Positions 53,837-63,550 of a stretch of 64,000 nt of DNA are shown in pieces; within the stretch, counting starts at the first letter, position 1; the number at the start of each line of letters is the position of its first letter. Origin of the DNA: Pseudogemmobacter hezensis (GTDB lineage: Bacteria > Pseudomonadota > Alphaproteobacteria > Rhodobacterales > Rhodobacteraceae); assembly GCF_013155295.1 (NCBI RefSeq), contig NZ_JABJXT010000007.1, positions 168,046 through 232,045 on the forward strand. The letters run 5' to 3'. A program made the position numbers and the translations under genes. The notes under the pieces are model-generated. The model searched no databases, was not told where the DNA came from, and was given only the letters and a program-made list of their open reading frames with translations.

Positions 53837-55270
53837 TCAGGGAGCGGTCAGGATGCCGTCTTTCCAGATGCCCTCGGCGATCTTGCCGTCCTTATAGGTC
53901 ATCTTGCCCTGGCCGTGGCGTTTGTCGGCGACAAAGGCCCCCTCATAGACATCGCCCGTGGCATAGGTGGCGATCCCCTGGCCTTCGCTTTTGTTGTCGA
54001 CCCAGTCGCCGGTATAGCGATAGCCGTCGGTGGTGGTCAGCTCGCCCTTGCCGGTCCGTTTGTCGGCTTTGAAATCGCCTTTATAGACGGTGCCATTGGC
54101 CCAGGTCAGAGTGCCGGTGCCATCGCGCAGGCCTGCTTTCCAGCCGCCCTCATAACGATAGCCATCGGGGCGGGTCATCACGCCCTGGCCCTCGGGGCGG
54201 GCCTTGACGAAGTCGCCCTCATAGACCTGGCCATTGGCATAGGTGGCGCGACCCTTGCCCGCGATCACGCCATTGACCCAATCGCCCTGATAGGTGGATT
54301 TGTCGGGATAGGTGATCGCGCCCTGGCCATGCGCCTGATCGGCCTTCATCGCGCCGACATAGACCGAGCCGTCGGGATAGGTCACCGAGCCGGTGCCCTC
54401 CATCCGGCCCGCGACCCAGGAGCCCTCATAGCGAAAGCCGTCGGGCGTGCTGAATTTTCCCTGGCCCTCGCGTTTGTCGGCCTTGAAGCCGCCCTCATAG
54501 ATGTCGCCCGCTTTATGGGTGGCGATGCCGTTCCCCTCGCGTTTGCCATTGATGAAGGCGCCCTCATAGGTGTCGCCATTGGGCTGGGTCAGCTTGCCCT
54601 GGCCGTTGATCTGGCCCTGGGCCCAGCCGCCGGTATAGGTCAGCCCATTGGGCATGGTCAGGGTGCCGATGCCGGTGCGTGCATCGGCGCGCATCGCGCC
54701 CTGATAGACGGTGCCATCGGCATAGGTGATCTTGCCCTCGCCCTCTTTGACACCATTGACCCAGGAGCCCTCATAGCGATAGCCGCCCTCGTTTTGCAAA
54801 ACGCCGCTGCCGTGGCGCTGGCCATTGAGGAAGGCGCCGGTATAGGTCGAGTTGTTGGGATAGGTGGCGACGCCATTGCCGGTCATTTTGCCCAGCACCC
54901 AGTCGCCCTCATAGGTGCCATTGTCGGCGAAGGTGATCTTGCCATGGCCCTGGGGCTGGCCTTTCTCAAAGGCCCCCTCATAGATCGATCCGTTGGGATA
55001 ACGCGCCCGGCCCTGGCCCCTGATCTCGCCATCGACCCAATCGCCGGAATATTCATATCCGTTGGGCAGGCGGTAGGTTCCCTTGCCATGCTGACGGCCG
55101 TTTTTGAAGGTGCCTTCGTAAACCGATCCGTTGTCATATTGCTTGGTAATTACCTCGCCTTCGGATTGGGCAAGGGCAGGGCCGGAGAACATGGCCTGTG
55201 ATGCGATCAGTGATGCGGCCAGCGGCGCGGCAAGTGTGGCGGCGTAGAAATTGGCCGTGAATTTGCGCAT
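53837..55270 (-). CDS. Secreted MORN-repeat protein (about 19 repeats)
   Basis: The 477-residue protein has a signal peptide (cleavage after about Ala34 in GPALA|QSEG) and then an almost uninterrupted array of 23-residue MORN repeats from about 47 to 471. Each has the form YxGxW/F-(5)-GxGxxxxxxG; 18 with YxG and one final AEGIW were counted. No other domain is present. MORN arrays form extended beta-hairpin rods that bind lipids or proteins. An envelope scaffold role is inferred. It has its own terminator and lies upstream of leuL. Confidence 0.88.
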   Translation of the reverse strand: MRKFTANFYAATLAAPLAASLIASQAMFSGPALAQSEGEVITKQYDNGSVYEGTFKNGRQHGKGTYRLPNGYEYSGDWVDGEIRGQGRARYPNGSIYEGAFEKGQPQGHGKITFADNGTYEGDWVLGKMTGNGVATYPNNSTYTGAFLNGQRHGSGVLQNEGGYRYEGSWVNGVKEGEGKITYADGTVYQGAMRADARTGIGTLTMPNGLTYTGGWAQGQINGQGKLTQPNGDTYEGAFINGKREGNGIATHKAGDIYEGGFKADKREGQGKFSTPDGFRYEGSWVAGRMEGTGSVTYPDGSVYVGAMKADQAHGQGAITYPDKSTYQGDWVNGVIAGKGRATYANGQVYEGDFVKARPEGQGVMTRPDGYRYEGGWKAGLRDGTGTLTWANGTVYKGDFKADKRTGKGELTTTDGYRYTGDWVDNKSEGQGIATYATGDVYEGAFVADKRHGQGKMTYKDGKIAEGIWKDGILTAP

Positions 55271-55353
55271 TGCGGGTGGTCTCCGGTTTCGTTGCTGGGC
55301 GCAGCCTAGAAAAGGCCCGGGCCGCTGTCCAGTCGTGCAGCGGTCAAGGCGGT

Positions 55354-55391
55354 GTGAGGGGGGGGCGTGAGGGCCGGCGTGAGGGGGAGGC
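55354..55391. repeat. Tandem repeat, 12-13 bp x 3
   Basis: Units GTGAGGGGGGGGC, GTGAGGGCCGGC and GTGAGGGGGAGGC (55354, 55367 and 55379) lie 73 bp before the nadE ATG. Confidence 0.75.
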
Positions 55392-55464
55392 GCGGCAAAG
55401 GCTTTCCAGCCCCGGATGATCTGCTACAAGCGGGAGGCGTAAGGCGCGAAAGGACATAAGGGCG

Positions 55465-57129
55465 ATGACCGATACATTCCGGTTCTTCCTGGTGCAGGCC
55501 AATCCGAGCCTGGGCGATATTGCCGGAAATGCGGCAAAGGCGCTGGAGTTCTGGCAGCGTGGCCGTGCGGCCGGGGCCGATCTGGTTGCGCTGACCGAGA
55601 TGTTCATCACCGGCTATCAGACCCAGGATCTGATCCTGAAACCCGCCTTCCACCAGGAGGCGATCCGCGCCATCGAGGATCTGGCCCAGGCCTGCGCTGA
55701 TGGCCCGGCGCTTGGGATCGGCGGGCCGGTTTTGCAAAACGGGCGGCTTTTCAACGGCTATTACATCCTTGAAGGCGGTCAGGTCTCGGCCAGGGTGCTG
55801 AAGCATCACCTGCCCAATGATGCGGTATTTGACGAAAAACGGCTGTTTTCCTCCGCCGATGTGACCGGGCCCTATGTGGTCAAAGGCGTTCGCATCGGCA
55901 CGCCCATATGCGAGGATGCCTGGCACCCCGATGTCGCCGAGACGCTGGCCGAGACCGGGGCAGAGATCCTGCTGATCCCCAATGGCTCGCCCTATCATCG
56001 CGGTAAGCCAAACCTCAGGCTGAACCTGATGGTCGAGCGGGTGGTCGAGACCGGCCTGCCGCTGATCTATCTGAATATGGTGGGCGGCCAGGACGATCAG
56101 GTCTTTGACGGCTCTTCGATGGTCCTGAACCGGGGCGGGAAGCTGGCGCTGCAGATGCCGCAATTCGATGAGGTGGCAGAGCTGGTCACCTTCCGCCGGG
56201 GCGCGGAAGGCTGGCAGGCCGATCAGGGTCAGATCGCCGCGATCCCGCCGATTGGCGAGGCCGATTATCGCGCCTGCGTCATGGGGCTGGGCGATTACAT
56301 GCGCAAATCGGGGTTCTCAAAGGCGGTGCTGGGCCTGTCGGGGGGTATCGATTCCGCGATTGTTGCGGCGATTGCCGCCGATGCGCTTGGGGCTGAGAAC
56401 GTCCATTGCGTGATGCTGCCCTCGGAATATACCAGCCAGCATTCGCTGGAGGATGCCGCAGAGGTCGCGCGGCTTTTGGGGGCGCGGCTTGATACGGTTT
56501 CCATCGTGGGGGCACGTGGCGCGGTGGGCGATGCGCTGGCGCATGTGTTCCAGGGCACCGAGCCGGGGGTGACCGAGGAAAACATCCAGTCCCGCCTGCG
56601 CGGCGTGATGCTGATGGGGATTTCCAACAAATTCGGCGGGCTCTTGCTGACGACTGGCAATAAATCCGAGGTCGCAGTCGGCTATTGCACCATCTATGGC
56701 GATATGAACGGCGGCTATAATCCGATCAAGGATATGTATAAGACGCGGGTTTTCCTGACCGCGCGCTGGAGGAATGAAAACCACCGCCCCTGGATGAAGG
56801 GCCCCGCAGGCCCGGTGATGCCAGAGCGGGTGATCACCAAGCCGCCCTCGGCCGAGTTGCGCCCCGATCAGCGCGATGACGACAGCCTGCCGCCCTATGA
56901 GGTGCTGGATGCGATCCTCGAAGGGCTGATCGAGAATGATCTCTCGGTCGCCGATCTGGTGGCGCAGGGCTTTCCGCGTGAGACCGTCAAGCGGGTCGAA
57001 CACCTCGTCTATATCAGCGAGTGGAAGCGCTTTCAGTCAGCGCCCGGCGTGCGGCTGACGCAAAAGGCCTTCTGGCTGGATCGGCGCTATCCGATGGTCA
57101 ACCGCTGGCGCGACGGGTCTGGCGCGTGA
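55465..57129 (+). CDS. nadE: Glutamine-dependent NAD+ synthetase
   Basis: The 554-residue protein has an N-terminal nitrilase-type glutaminase (Glu45 in LTEMFITGY, Lys113 in LKHHLPN, Cys149 in TPICEDAW) and a C-terminal synthetase with the PP-loop [12 protein letters not shown] (291-302). It amidates NaAD to NAD+. A start at 55465 has GAAAGGA upstream. It is translationally coupled to the ynfA-like gene by a 4-bp overlap. Confidence 0.97.
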   Translation: MTDTFRFFLVQANPSLGDIAGNAAKALEFWQRGRAAGADLVALTEMFITGYQTQDLILKPAFHQEAIRAIEDLAQACADGPALGIGGPVLQNGRLFNGYYILEGGQVSARVLKHHLPNDAVFDEKRLFSSADVTGPYVVKGVRIGTPICEDAWHPDVAETLAETGAEILLIPNGSPYHRGKPNLRLNLMVERVVETGLPLIYLNMVGGQDDQVFDGSSMVLNRGGKLALQMPQFDEVAELVTFRRGAEGWQADQGQIAAIPPIGEADYRACVMGLGDYMRKSGFSKAVLGLSGGIDSAIVAAIAADALGAENVHCVMLPSEYTSQHSLEDAAEVARLLGARLDTVSIVGARGAVGDALAHVFQGTEPGVTEENIQSRLRGVMLMGISNKFGGLLLTTGNKSEVAVGYCTIYGDMNGGYNPIKDMYKTRVFLTARWRNENHRPWMKGPAGPVMPERVITKPPSAELRPDQRDDDSLPPYEVLDAILEGLIENDLSVADLVAQGFPRETVKRVEHLVYISEWKRFQSAPGVRLTQKAFWLDRRYPMVNRWRDGSGA

Positions 57130-57464
57130 GCGGGGCGCTTTATACGGGCGCGCTTTACATCGGGGCGGCGCTGGCCGAGATCGCGGGCTGTTTTGCATTC
57201 TGGGCCTGGTGGAAGCAGGGCGCGAATGCGCTTTGGCTGATCCCGGGCATGGTGGCGCTGGCGGCATTCGCCTGGGCGCTGGCGCTGACGCCGCCCGAAC
57301 ATGCGGGGCGTTCTTATGCGGCCTATGGCGGGGTCTATATCTGCGCCTCGCTTTGCTGGCTGTGGCTGGCTGAGGGCGAGGCCCCGCGCATGACCGATCT
57401 GGCCGGGGCAGGGCTGGCGCTGGCCGGGGCGCTGGTGATCCTTTGGGGCGCGCGGCCGGCCTGA
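57126..57464 (+). CDS. ynfA: YnfA-family (UPF0060) membrane protein
   Basis: A GTG at 57126 overlaps the nadE stop (GTGA) and gives 112 residues; an upstream ATG at 57021 lies deep in nadE and is rejected. Four membrane helices and the motifs [17 protein letters not shown] and [16 protein letters not shown] match YnfA, an SMR-like small transporter of uncertain substrate. Confidence 0.9.
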   Translation: MSGALYTGALYIGAALAEIAGCFAFWAWWKQGANALWLIPGMVALAAFAWALALTPPEHAGRSYAAYGGVYICASLCWLWLAEGEAPRMTDLAGAGLALAGALVILWGARPA

Positions 57465-57488
57465 GGGCTGTGGCCTGAGGAGGGCAGT

Positions 57489-57536
57489 CTGCGAAGGCAG
57501 CGGCCTGCGAAGGTAGCGGCCAGAGGAGGCAGCGGC
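57489..57536. repeat. Tandem repeat, 16 bp x 3
   Basis: Units CTGCGAAGGCAGCGGC, CTGCGAAGGTAGCGGC and CAGAGGAGGCAGCGGC (57489, 57505 and 57521) lie between the ynfA-like gene and the MFS exporter. Confidence 0.93.
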
Positions 57537-57705
57537 CAAAAGGACGGCGCAGGGGCCTGAAATCTTTGCAGCGGATCACTCTTTGGCGCGATTTCGGCGC
57601 GATCTGCAAAATCCAATCCGATCAGCATGGACAGCGCACGCCTGTTATCGCAAACAGCGGCAGCCGGGATACTCTGATCCGGGCTTTTTGCGTTCAGGTG
57701 TATCA

Positions 57706-58893
57706 ATGACATCCCAGACCCGTTCTCAGCCCAGTTTCCGTTGGGCCATCCTGGCGCTTGCGCTGGGATCTTTTGCCATCGGCACCTCGGAGTTTGCCGC
57801 GATGGGGCTTTTGCCCTGGTATGCGGCCGATCTGGGCGTGGGCGAGGCTGATGCAGGCCATGTTATCAGCGCCTATGCCTTTGGCGTGGTCGTCGGCGCA
57901 CCGCTGACCACCTTGCTGGGCGCACGGCTGCCCCGGCGGCGCTATCTGGCGGCGCTGATCGGCATTTACGGCGTGCTGAACCTGCTGGCCGCCATTCTGC
58001 CGGGCTATTCGACGCTGATGGCGACGCGCTTTCTGGCCGGGCTGCCGCATGGTGGTTTCCTGGGCGTGGCGATGCTTTTTGCTGCCGATGCCCTGCCGCG
58101 CGAGCAGCGTGCCGCAGGCGTGACCCAGGTTCTGCTGGGCCTGACTGTGGCCAATATCGTCGGCGTGCCCTTCGCGGGCTGGCTGGGGCAGGCGCTGGAC
58201 TGGCGGGTCGGCTTTGCGCTGCCGGGCGTGCTGGCGCTGCTGTCTGCCGTCCTGATTCTGAACCTCGCGCCGCGCGTGGGGGTTGATCCCAATGCCCGCC
58301 CGCTGGATGAGCTGCGGGCGCTGAAAAACCCTTCGGTTCTGCTGACGCTGGCGGTGGGGCTGATCGGCTGCGGCGGCCTTTTTGCGGTTTATGCCTATCT
58401 TTCGGCGGCGATGCTGGCCACGACCAGCGCCCCCAGCTGGGGCGTGCCGCTGATGCTGGCCTGTTTCGGGATCGGCAGCACGCTGGGCTCTATCCTGGCG
58501 GCGCGGCTGACCATTGCAATCGGCGCGATGAAGGCGACGCTGGCGCTGTTGATCTTCATGATCGTCTCACAGGGCTATGCCTCCTGGGCGGTGGGCGACT
58601 GGGTGCAGATGACGGTTTCGGCGCTGATGATCGGGCTTGGCTCGGGGGTATTCGTGCCGCTGCAGACCAGGCTGATGGATGTCGCGGGCAAGGCGCAAAG
58701 CATGGCAGCGGCGATGAACCACGCCGCCTTTAACGCCGCAAACGGGCTGGGGCCGCTGGTTGCGGGCTATGCGCTGGTCTGGGGATATCGCTCTTCGGGG
58801 CTGGTGGCGATCGGCTTTTCGGTGGCGGGGATCGTGATGCTGGGGATCCTGGCGGCCTATGCCAAAAAGCATGAGGGCGCGCAGGCGCAATAA
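57706..58893 (+). CDS. MFS transporter (AraJ/sugar-efflux type)
   Basis: An ATG at 57706 gives 395 residues with twelve helices. The N-terminus (SFRWAILALALGSFAIGTSE, then FAAMGLLPWYAADLGV) and HVISAYAFGVVVGAPLTTLL are typical of the AraJ/YdhP drug- or sugar-efflux branch of the major facilitator superfamily. An in-frame start at 57583 would add 41 non-homologous residues. Substrate is unknown. A strong terminator follows. Confidence 0.88.
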   Translation: MTSQTRSQPSFRWAILALALGSFAIGTSEFAAMGLLPWYAADLGVGEADAGHVISAYAFGVVVGAPLTTLLGARLPRRRYLAALIGIYGVLNLLAAILPGYSTLMATRFLAGLPHGGFLGVAMLFAADALPREQRAAGVTQVLLGLTVANIVGVPFAGWLGQALDWRVGFALPGVLALLSAVLILNLAPRVGVDPNARPLDELRALKNPSVLLTLAVGLIGCGGLFAVYAYLSAAMLATTSAPSWGVPLMLACFGIGSTLGSILAARLTIAIGAMKATLALLIFMIVSQGYASWAVGDWVQMTVSALMIGLGSGVFVPLQTRLMDVAGKAQSMAAAMNHAAFNAANGLGPLVAGYALVWGYRSSGLVAIGFSVAGIVMLGILAAYAKKHEGAQAQ

Positions 58894-58955
58894 GCGCCCG
58901 GGACCGTCCCGCCCCTGGGCTTGCAGCAAAACCAGGGCCTTGCAACAGAATATGA

Positions 58956-58992
58956 AAAAGGCGCGGGAAGATCACTCTCCCGCGCCTTTTCT
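58956..58992. terminator. Bidirectional terminator between MFS gene and ilvD
   Basis: A perfect 13-bp stem (AAAAGGCGCGGGA at 58956-58968, complement 58978-58990) with a 9-nt loop has A- and T-runs at its ends and separates convergent genes. Confidence 0.92.
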
Positions 58993-59030
58993 GTTCCCGT
59001 GGGTGGCAGAGCTGCCCCGGCCCGCCGCCC

Positions 59031-60869
59031 TTACTCGGGCAGGATCCGCACCGCGCCCTTGTCAGCCGAGGCCGCAAAGGCCGCATAGGCCTTCAGCGCA
59101 GTCGTGACATTGCGTTTGCGCGGCTGCGCGGGCTTCCAGCCGGTGCGGTCTTTCTCGGCGCGCCGCGCGGCCAGCACATCCTCGGGCACCAGCAGGGTGA
59201 TGGTGCGGTTCGGGATGTCGATCTCGATCATATCGCCCGCCTCAACCAGACCGATGGTGCCGCCAGCGGCCGCCTCGGGGCTGGCATGGCCGATCGACAG
59301 ACCCGAGGTGCCGCCCGAGAACCGCCCGTCCGTGATCAGCGCACAGGATTTCCCAAGGCCGCGCGATTTCAGGTAAGAGGTCGGGTAAAGCATCTCCTGC
59401 ATCCCCGGCCCGCCTTTCGGCCCCTCATAGCGGATCACCACCACATCGCCCGCCTTGACGCCCTTGTTCAGGATGCCCTTCACGGCGGCGTCCTGGCTTT
59501 CGTAAACCACAGCCGGGCCGGTGAACTTCAGGATCGATTCATCGACGCCCGCGGTTTTCACGATGCAGCCATCCAGCGCGATATTGCCCTTCAGAACCGC
59601 AAGACCGCCCTCTTTCGAGAAGGCATGCTCGACCGAGCGGATGACGCCGTTTTCACGGTCGGTATCCAGATCCGGCCAGAGCGAGCTTTGCGAAAACGCC
59701 ACCTGGGTCGGCACCCCGCCCGGCGCGGCCAGATACAGCTCACGCGCCTCAGGGTTGTTGGTCACGGCCACATCCCAGGCGGCGAGCGCCTCGCCCATGG
59801 TCTCAGAATGCACGGTCGGGCAGTCGCGGTTGATCAGCCCGCCGCGGTCCAGCTCGCCCAGAAGCGCCATGATGCCGCCTGCGCGGTGCACGTCTTCCAT
59901 ATGCACATTGGCGATATTCGGCGCGACCTTGGACAGGCAGGGCACCTTGCGCGACAGAGCGTCAATATCGTCCATGCCGAAATCGACGCCACCCTCACGC
60001 GCAATCGCCAGCAGGTGCAAAACCGTATTGGTCGAGCCACCCATAGCGATATCCAGCGCCATCGCATTGTCGAAAGCCGCCCGGCTGGCAATGGTGCGCG
60101 GCAGCACGGTGTCATCGTCCTGCTCATACCAGCGCCGCGCCAGATCAACGATCATCCGGCCCGATTTCAGGAACAGCCCCTTGCGGAACGCATGTGTCGC
60201 CAGCGTCGAGCCATTGCCCGGCAGCGCCAGGCCAAGCGCTTCCGCCAGGCAGTTCATCGAATTGGCGGTGAACATCCCCGAGCACGACCCACAGGTCGGG
60301 CAGGCGGCTTTCTCAATCGCATCGACATCGGCATCCGACATTTTCTCATCGGCCGCCGCGACCATTGCATCCACCAGATCCAGGCTGATGGTGCGCCCGT
60401 CGCCCAGCGTGACCTTGCCGGCCTCCATCGGGCCGCCAGAGACGAAGATCGCCGGGATGTTCAGCCGCATCGCCGCCATCAGCATGCCGGGCGTGATCTT
60501 GTCGCAGTTCGAGATGCAGACCATGGCATCGGCGCAATGCGCGTTTACCATATATTCAACCGAGTCCGCGATGATCTCACGTGAGGGCAGCGAATAAAGC
60601 ATGCCGTCATGCCCCATCGCGATCCCGTCATCAACGGCGATGGTGTTGAACTCTTTGGCGACGCCGCCCGCCGCCTCGACCTCACGCGCGACCATCTGGC
60701 CCAGGTCTTTCAGGTGAACGTGGCCGGGCACGAATTGCGTGAACGAGTTTACGATGGCGATGATCGGCTTGCCGAAATCGCTGTCCTTCATCCCCGTGGC
60801 GCGCCAGAGCCCGCGGGCCCCGGCCATATTGCGGCCATGCGTGGTGGTTCTGGAACGATAGGCTGGCAT
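59031..60869 (-). CDS. ilvD: Dihydroxy-acid dehydratase
   Basis: A start at 60869 ([20 protein letters not shown]) gives 612 residues; the ORF extends 46 codons upstream without homology. Cluster ligands are Cys in [12 protein letters not shown] and in [16 protein letters not shown], and [15 protein letters not shown] is near the C-terminus. It dehydrates dihydroxy-isovalerate and dihydroxy-methylvalerate in Val/Ile/Leu synthesis. No leader peptide could be recognised upstream. Confidence 0.97.
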   Translation of the reverse strand: MPAYRSRTTTHGRNMAGARGLWRATGMKDSDFGKPIIAIVNSFTQFVPGHVHLKDLGQMVAREVEAAGGVAKEFNTIAVDDGIAMGHDGMLYSLPSREIIADSVEYMVNAHCADAMVCISNCDKITPGMLMAAMRLNIPAIFVSGGPMEAGKVTLGDGRTISLDLVDAMVAAADEKMSDADVDAIEKAACPTCGSCSGMFTANSMNCLAEALGLALPGNGSTLATHAFRKGLFLKSGRMIVDLARRWYEQDDDTVLPRTIASRAAFDNAMALDIAMGGSTNTVLHLLAIAREGGVDFGMDDIDALSRKVPCLSKVAPNIANVHMEDVHRAGGIMALLGELDRGGLINRDCPTVHSETMGEALAAWDVAVTNNPEARELYLAAPGGVPTQVAFSQSSLWPDLDTDRENGVIRSVEHAFSKEGGLAVLKGNIALDGCIVKTAGVDESILKFTGPAVVYESQDAAVKGILNKGVKAGDVVVIRYEGPKGGPGMQEMLYPTSYLKSRGLGKSCALITDGRFSGGTSGLSIGHASPEAAAGGTIGLVEAGDMIEIDIPNRTITLLVPEDVLAARRAEKDRTGWKPAQPRKRNVTTALKAYAAFAASADKGAVRILPE

Positions 60870-61104
60870 TTGACTGTCGTCTTTCACTTGGCAGTTGCCC
60901 GTCACACCCCCTCCGGGTGACGGTCTGGCAGGAAGCCGAGGTTGGGGTATCCGCACCTGAGTTAGCGCAAGCGGGCTGCGGGTTAAAGACCTGTTACACT
61001 GTTTCACCAGAAGGGCGGGCCCCGGGCTGGTGGTTGCGGCGGTGGCTGTTCGGGCGGTTGGCCCGCCGCACGGCCCGTGATAGGCGGATGAAAAAGGAGT
61101 GCTT

Positions 61105-61149
61105 CTGGTGACAACGGGGCTGGTGACAACGGGTCTGGTGACAACGGGG
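61105..61149. repeat. In-frame tandem repeat at the nadQ start, 15 bp x 3
   Basis: Three copies of CTGGTGACAACGGGG (61105, 61120 and 61135; one base differs in the second) each contain an in-frame GTG. GGAG at 61096-61099 is spaced 8 bp from the first GTG (61108), which is the best start. Confidence 0.95.
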
Positions 61150-62031
61150 CTGGCTCAGGCAGAGCTGATCGCGGTGCTGGCTGCCGTCACCGGGGATGCG
61201 CCCCGTGTGATGACGGTTGCCGCCGGCGAGGCGCTGCCCTCGGGCCCCTTCACCTCATCCCATCGCAGCCTGCAGGCGGGGCTGCGCGACTGGATCGAAA
61301 GCCAGACCGGGCACCCGGTGGGCTTTCTCGAACAGCTTTACACCTTTGCCGACCGTGACCGCGCCGAAGAGGCCGATTTGCGGCAGATCTCGATCTCTTA
61401 TCTCGGGCTGGTGCGCGAACAGGCGGCCCCCGGTGCCGGGCGCCCGGAATGGCACGGCTGGTATGAATACCTTCCATGGGAGGATCACCGCCACGGCCTG
61501 CCCCCCGGCTGGCAGGATCTGGTCGCGGGCCTTAACCACTGGGCGGGCACGGACCGGGGCAGGGTGCAGCGCCTGAGCCACGCCTTCGGCCTGGAGGGCG
61601 CGGCCTGGAACGAAGATCTCGTCCTCTCGCGCTATGAGCTGCTTTATGAGGCTGGCATGGTCGAAGAGGCCAACGGCCATTCCGGCCTCGGCTCTGGCAT
61701 CGGCCGCGCGATGCAGGGCGATCACCGCCGCATCCTTGCCACCGGTATCGCCCGGCTGCGGGCCAAGATCAAATACCGCCCCGTCGCCTTTGAGCTGATG
61801 CCAGAGAGTTTCACTTTTCTGCAACTGCAACGCCTGGTAGAGGCTTTAATCGGCCTCAGGTTGCACAAATCGAACTTTCGCCGTCAGATCGACCAGCAAG
61901 AGCTGATCGAGGAAACAGGCGAGACAACGGCTGAATCCCGGGGCCGCCCGGCCATGCTGTTCCGCTATCGCCCGGCGGTGCTGGAGGCGCGGGCGCTGGC
62001 CGGAACCAGGCTGCCTGTCAGCCGGGGATAG
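61108..62031 (+). CDS. nadQ: NadQ-type NAD biosynthesis regulator (Nudix-like plus winged helix)
   Basis: A GTG at 61108 with AAAAAGGAG upstream gives 307 residues; GTG 61099, 61123 and 61138 are alternatives. A Nudix-like N-terminal domain reads [20 protein letters not shown] and then [17 protein letters not shown]-terminal winged helix contains [16 protein letters not shown] and [19 protein letters not shown]. This is the alphaproteobacterial 'NAD regulator' family, related to NrtR. A degenerate Nudix box suggests sensing rather than hydrolysis. The NiaP-type transporter downstream, with paired palindromes between, supports control of niacin/NAD genes. Confidence 0.8.
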   Translation: MTTGLVTTGLVTTGLAQAELIAVLAAVTGDAPRVMTVAAGEALPSGPFTSSHRSLQAGLRDWIESQTGHPVGFLEQLYTFADRDRAEEADLRQISISYLGLVREQAAPGAGRPEWHGWYEYLPWEDHRHGLPPGWQDLVAGLNHWAGTDRGRVQRLSHAFGLEGAAWNEDLVLSRYELLYEAGMVEEANGHSGLGSGIGRAMQGDHRRILATGIARLRAKIKYRPVAFELMPESFTFLQLQRLVEALIGLRLHKSNFRRQIDQQELIEETGETTAESRGRPAMLFRYRPAVLEARALAGTRLPVSRG

Positions 62032-62059
62032 TATCCCGCATTAACAATCACAGATGGAA

Positions 62060-62085
62060 TTGACATAAACTCATATCGAGTATAT
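62060..62085. promoter_or_regulatory. niaP promoter with operator-like site 1
   Basis: A consensus TTGACA (62060-62065) is directly followed by a 21-bp imperfect palindrome (62065-62085) with core CTCATATCGAGTATAT. The best -10 at 17-bp spacing (TATCGC at 62083) is weak. Confidence 0.55.
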
Positions 62086-62100
62086 CGCACGGTCACGCAC

Positions 62101-62124
62101 ATATGCTCATAATGAGTATATAAT
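62101..62124. promoter_or_regulatory. niaP operator-like site 2 over a TATAAT
   Basis: A 21-bp palindrome (62101-62121; core CTCATAATGAGTATAT; 9 of 10 arm pairs complementary) repeats site 1 with 14 of 16 core bases identical, 36 bp apart. It overlaps TATAAT at 62119-62124. Confidence 0.6.
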
Positions 62125-62162
62125 GAAATCGGCCCCAAAGCGGGCGCAGGGAAGGGATCGGG

Positions 62163-63473
62163 ATGACACAGGTGACGGTCGATACCATGCTGGAACGTGC
62201 AGGGACGGGGCGGTTCCAGCGCCGCCTTCTGGGGGTGTTTGGTCTGGTCTGGACGGCCGATGCGATGCAGGTTCTGGCGGTGGGCTTTACCGTCGCCTCA
62301 ATCGCTGCCAGCTTCGGGATGGAGGTGCCGCAGGCGCTGCAAACCGGGACGCTGTTCTTCCTCGGCATGCTGCTCGGCGCCAGTGTCTTCGGCCGCCTGG
62401 CTGACAAATTCGGGCGGCGTAAGATCCTGCTGATCACTGTCGCCATGGATGCGGTTTTCGGCATCGCCTCGGCCTTTGCCCCCGACTTCACCACGCTTCT
62501 GGTCCTGCGCTTCCTGACCGGCCTCGCCGTTGGCGGCACGCTGCCCGTCGATTACGCGATGATGGCCGAGTTCCTGCCCCCCTCGCGCCGCGGCCGCTGG
62601 CTGGTGATGCTGGAAGGCTTCTGGGCCGTGGGCACCGTCCTCGTTGCCCTGACCGCCTGGGCCGCCAGCAGCTGGGGCGGGATTGAGACCTGGCGCGTTA
62701 TCTTTTTCGTAACCGGGATTCCGGCGGTGATCGGTATTTTCCTGCGCATCTGGATCCCGGAAAGCCCGATGCACCTTTTGCGCGAAGGCCGCGCTGACGC
62801 CGCGAAATCTGTTCTCGATCAGATGCTTGTGATGAATGGAAAAGAGCCTACAGGCACCGTGCAGATCGCGCTTCCCCAGGCCAGCAGCGGCGAGGGGATC
62901 TTCTCGCCCGGGATGATCCGCCGCACGCTTTTGATGCTGGCGGTCTGGTTCCTCGTCTCAATCAGCTATTACGGTGTCTTTACCTGGATGCCTGCGCGGC
63001 TGGCGAATGAAGGGTTCGGCTTCGTGCGCGGCTATGGGTTCCTGGTGATCCTCGCGCTGGCGCAGATCCCCGGATACGCGCTGGCAGCCTGGGGGGTCGA
63101 GGCATTGGGGCGGCGCAAAACGCTGGTCTCTTTCCTGATCCTCAGCGCGGCGGCCTGCCTTCTGTTTACCCTGTCGACGACGCCGATCCTGATCGCAACC
63201 GCGCTGATGGTGATGAGTTTCGCTTTGCTGGGCACCTGGGGGGCGCTTTACGCCTTCACGCCAGAGCTTTACCCGACCGCAAGCCGTGCCACAGGCATGG
63301 GCGCGGCGGGGGCTATGGCCCGGCTGGGTGGATTGCTGGCCCCTTCGGTGCTGGTCTATCTCTTTATCGAGAATACGGCGATGGCGATTGGCCTCTTCTC
63401 GGCCTTGCTGGGCCTGGCCGCGATCCTTGCGGCGCTGATCGATGCAGAGACACGTAAAGCGGCGCTGTCCTGA
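62163..63473 (+). CDS. niaP: MFS transporter of the NiaP (niacin) type
   Basis: The 436-residue protein has twelve helices. It has RFQRRLLGVFGLVWTADAMQ, the motif GRLADKFGRRK in loop 2-3, PVDYAMMAEFLPPSRRGRWL and GALYAFTPELYPTASRATGMG, features of the sugar-porter-like NiaP/aromatic-acid branch. Position directly after a NadQ-type regulator and its palindromic sites favours nicotinic acid or nicotinamide uptake. Without that context it would be a generic organic-acid MFS. Confidence 0.75.
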   Translation: MTQVTVDTMLERAGTGRFQRRLLGVFGLVWTADAMQVLAVGFTVASIAASFGMEVPQALQTGTLFFLGMLLGASVFGRLADKFGRRKILLITVAMDAVFGIASAFAPDFTTLLVLRFLTGLAVGGTLPVDYAMMAEFLPPSRRGRWLVMLEGFWAVGTVLVALTAWAASSWGGIETWRVIFFVTGIPAVIGIFLRIWIPESPMHLLREGRADAAKSVLDQMLVMNGKEPTGTVQIALPQASSGEGIFSPGMIRRTLLMLAVWFLVSISYYGVFTWMPARLANEGFGFVRGYGFLVILALAQIPGYALAAWGVEALGRRKTLVSFLILSAAACLLFTLSTTPILIATALMVMSFALLGTWGALYAFTPELYPTASRATGMGAAGAMARLGGLLAPSVLVYLFIENTAMAIGLFSALLGLAAILAALIDAETRKAALS

Positions 63474-63497
63474 CCAACCTGCTTTCATATATCGAAC

Positions 63498-63538
63498 AAA
63501 AATGCCGTCCGGATCAGAAATCCGGGCGGCATTTTTAC
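63498..63538. terminator. Bidirectional terminator between niaP and glnT
   Basis: A 16-bp stem (AAAAATGCCGTCCGGA at 63498-63513 with 63521-63536, one wobble) and 7-nt loop has A- and T-runs at its ends and separates convergent genes. Confidence 0.92.
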
Positions 63539-63550
63539 ACTTATCCAACA

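Noticed and set aside
53786..55201. 471-codon plus-strand ORF opposite the MORN gene, with repeated Ala/Ile/Gly pattern
   Set aside because: The regular pattern is the antisense image of the MORN repeats; the minus frame has a signal peptide, ribosome-binding site and canonical repeats.
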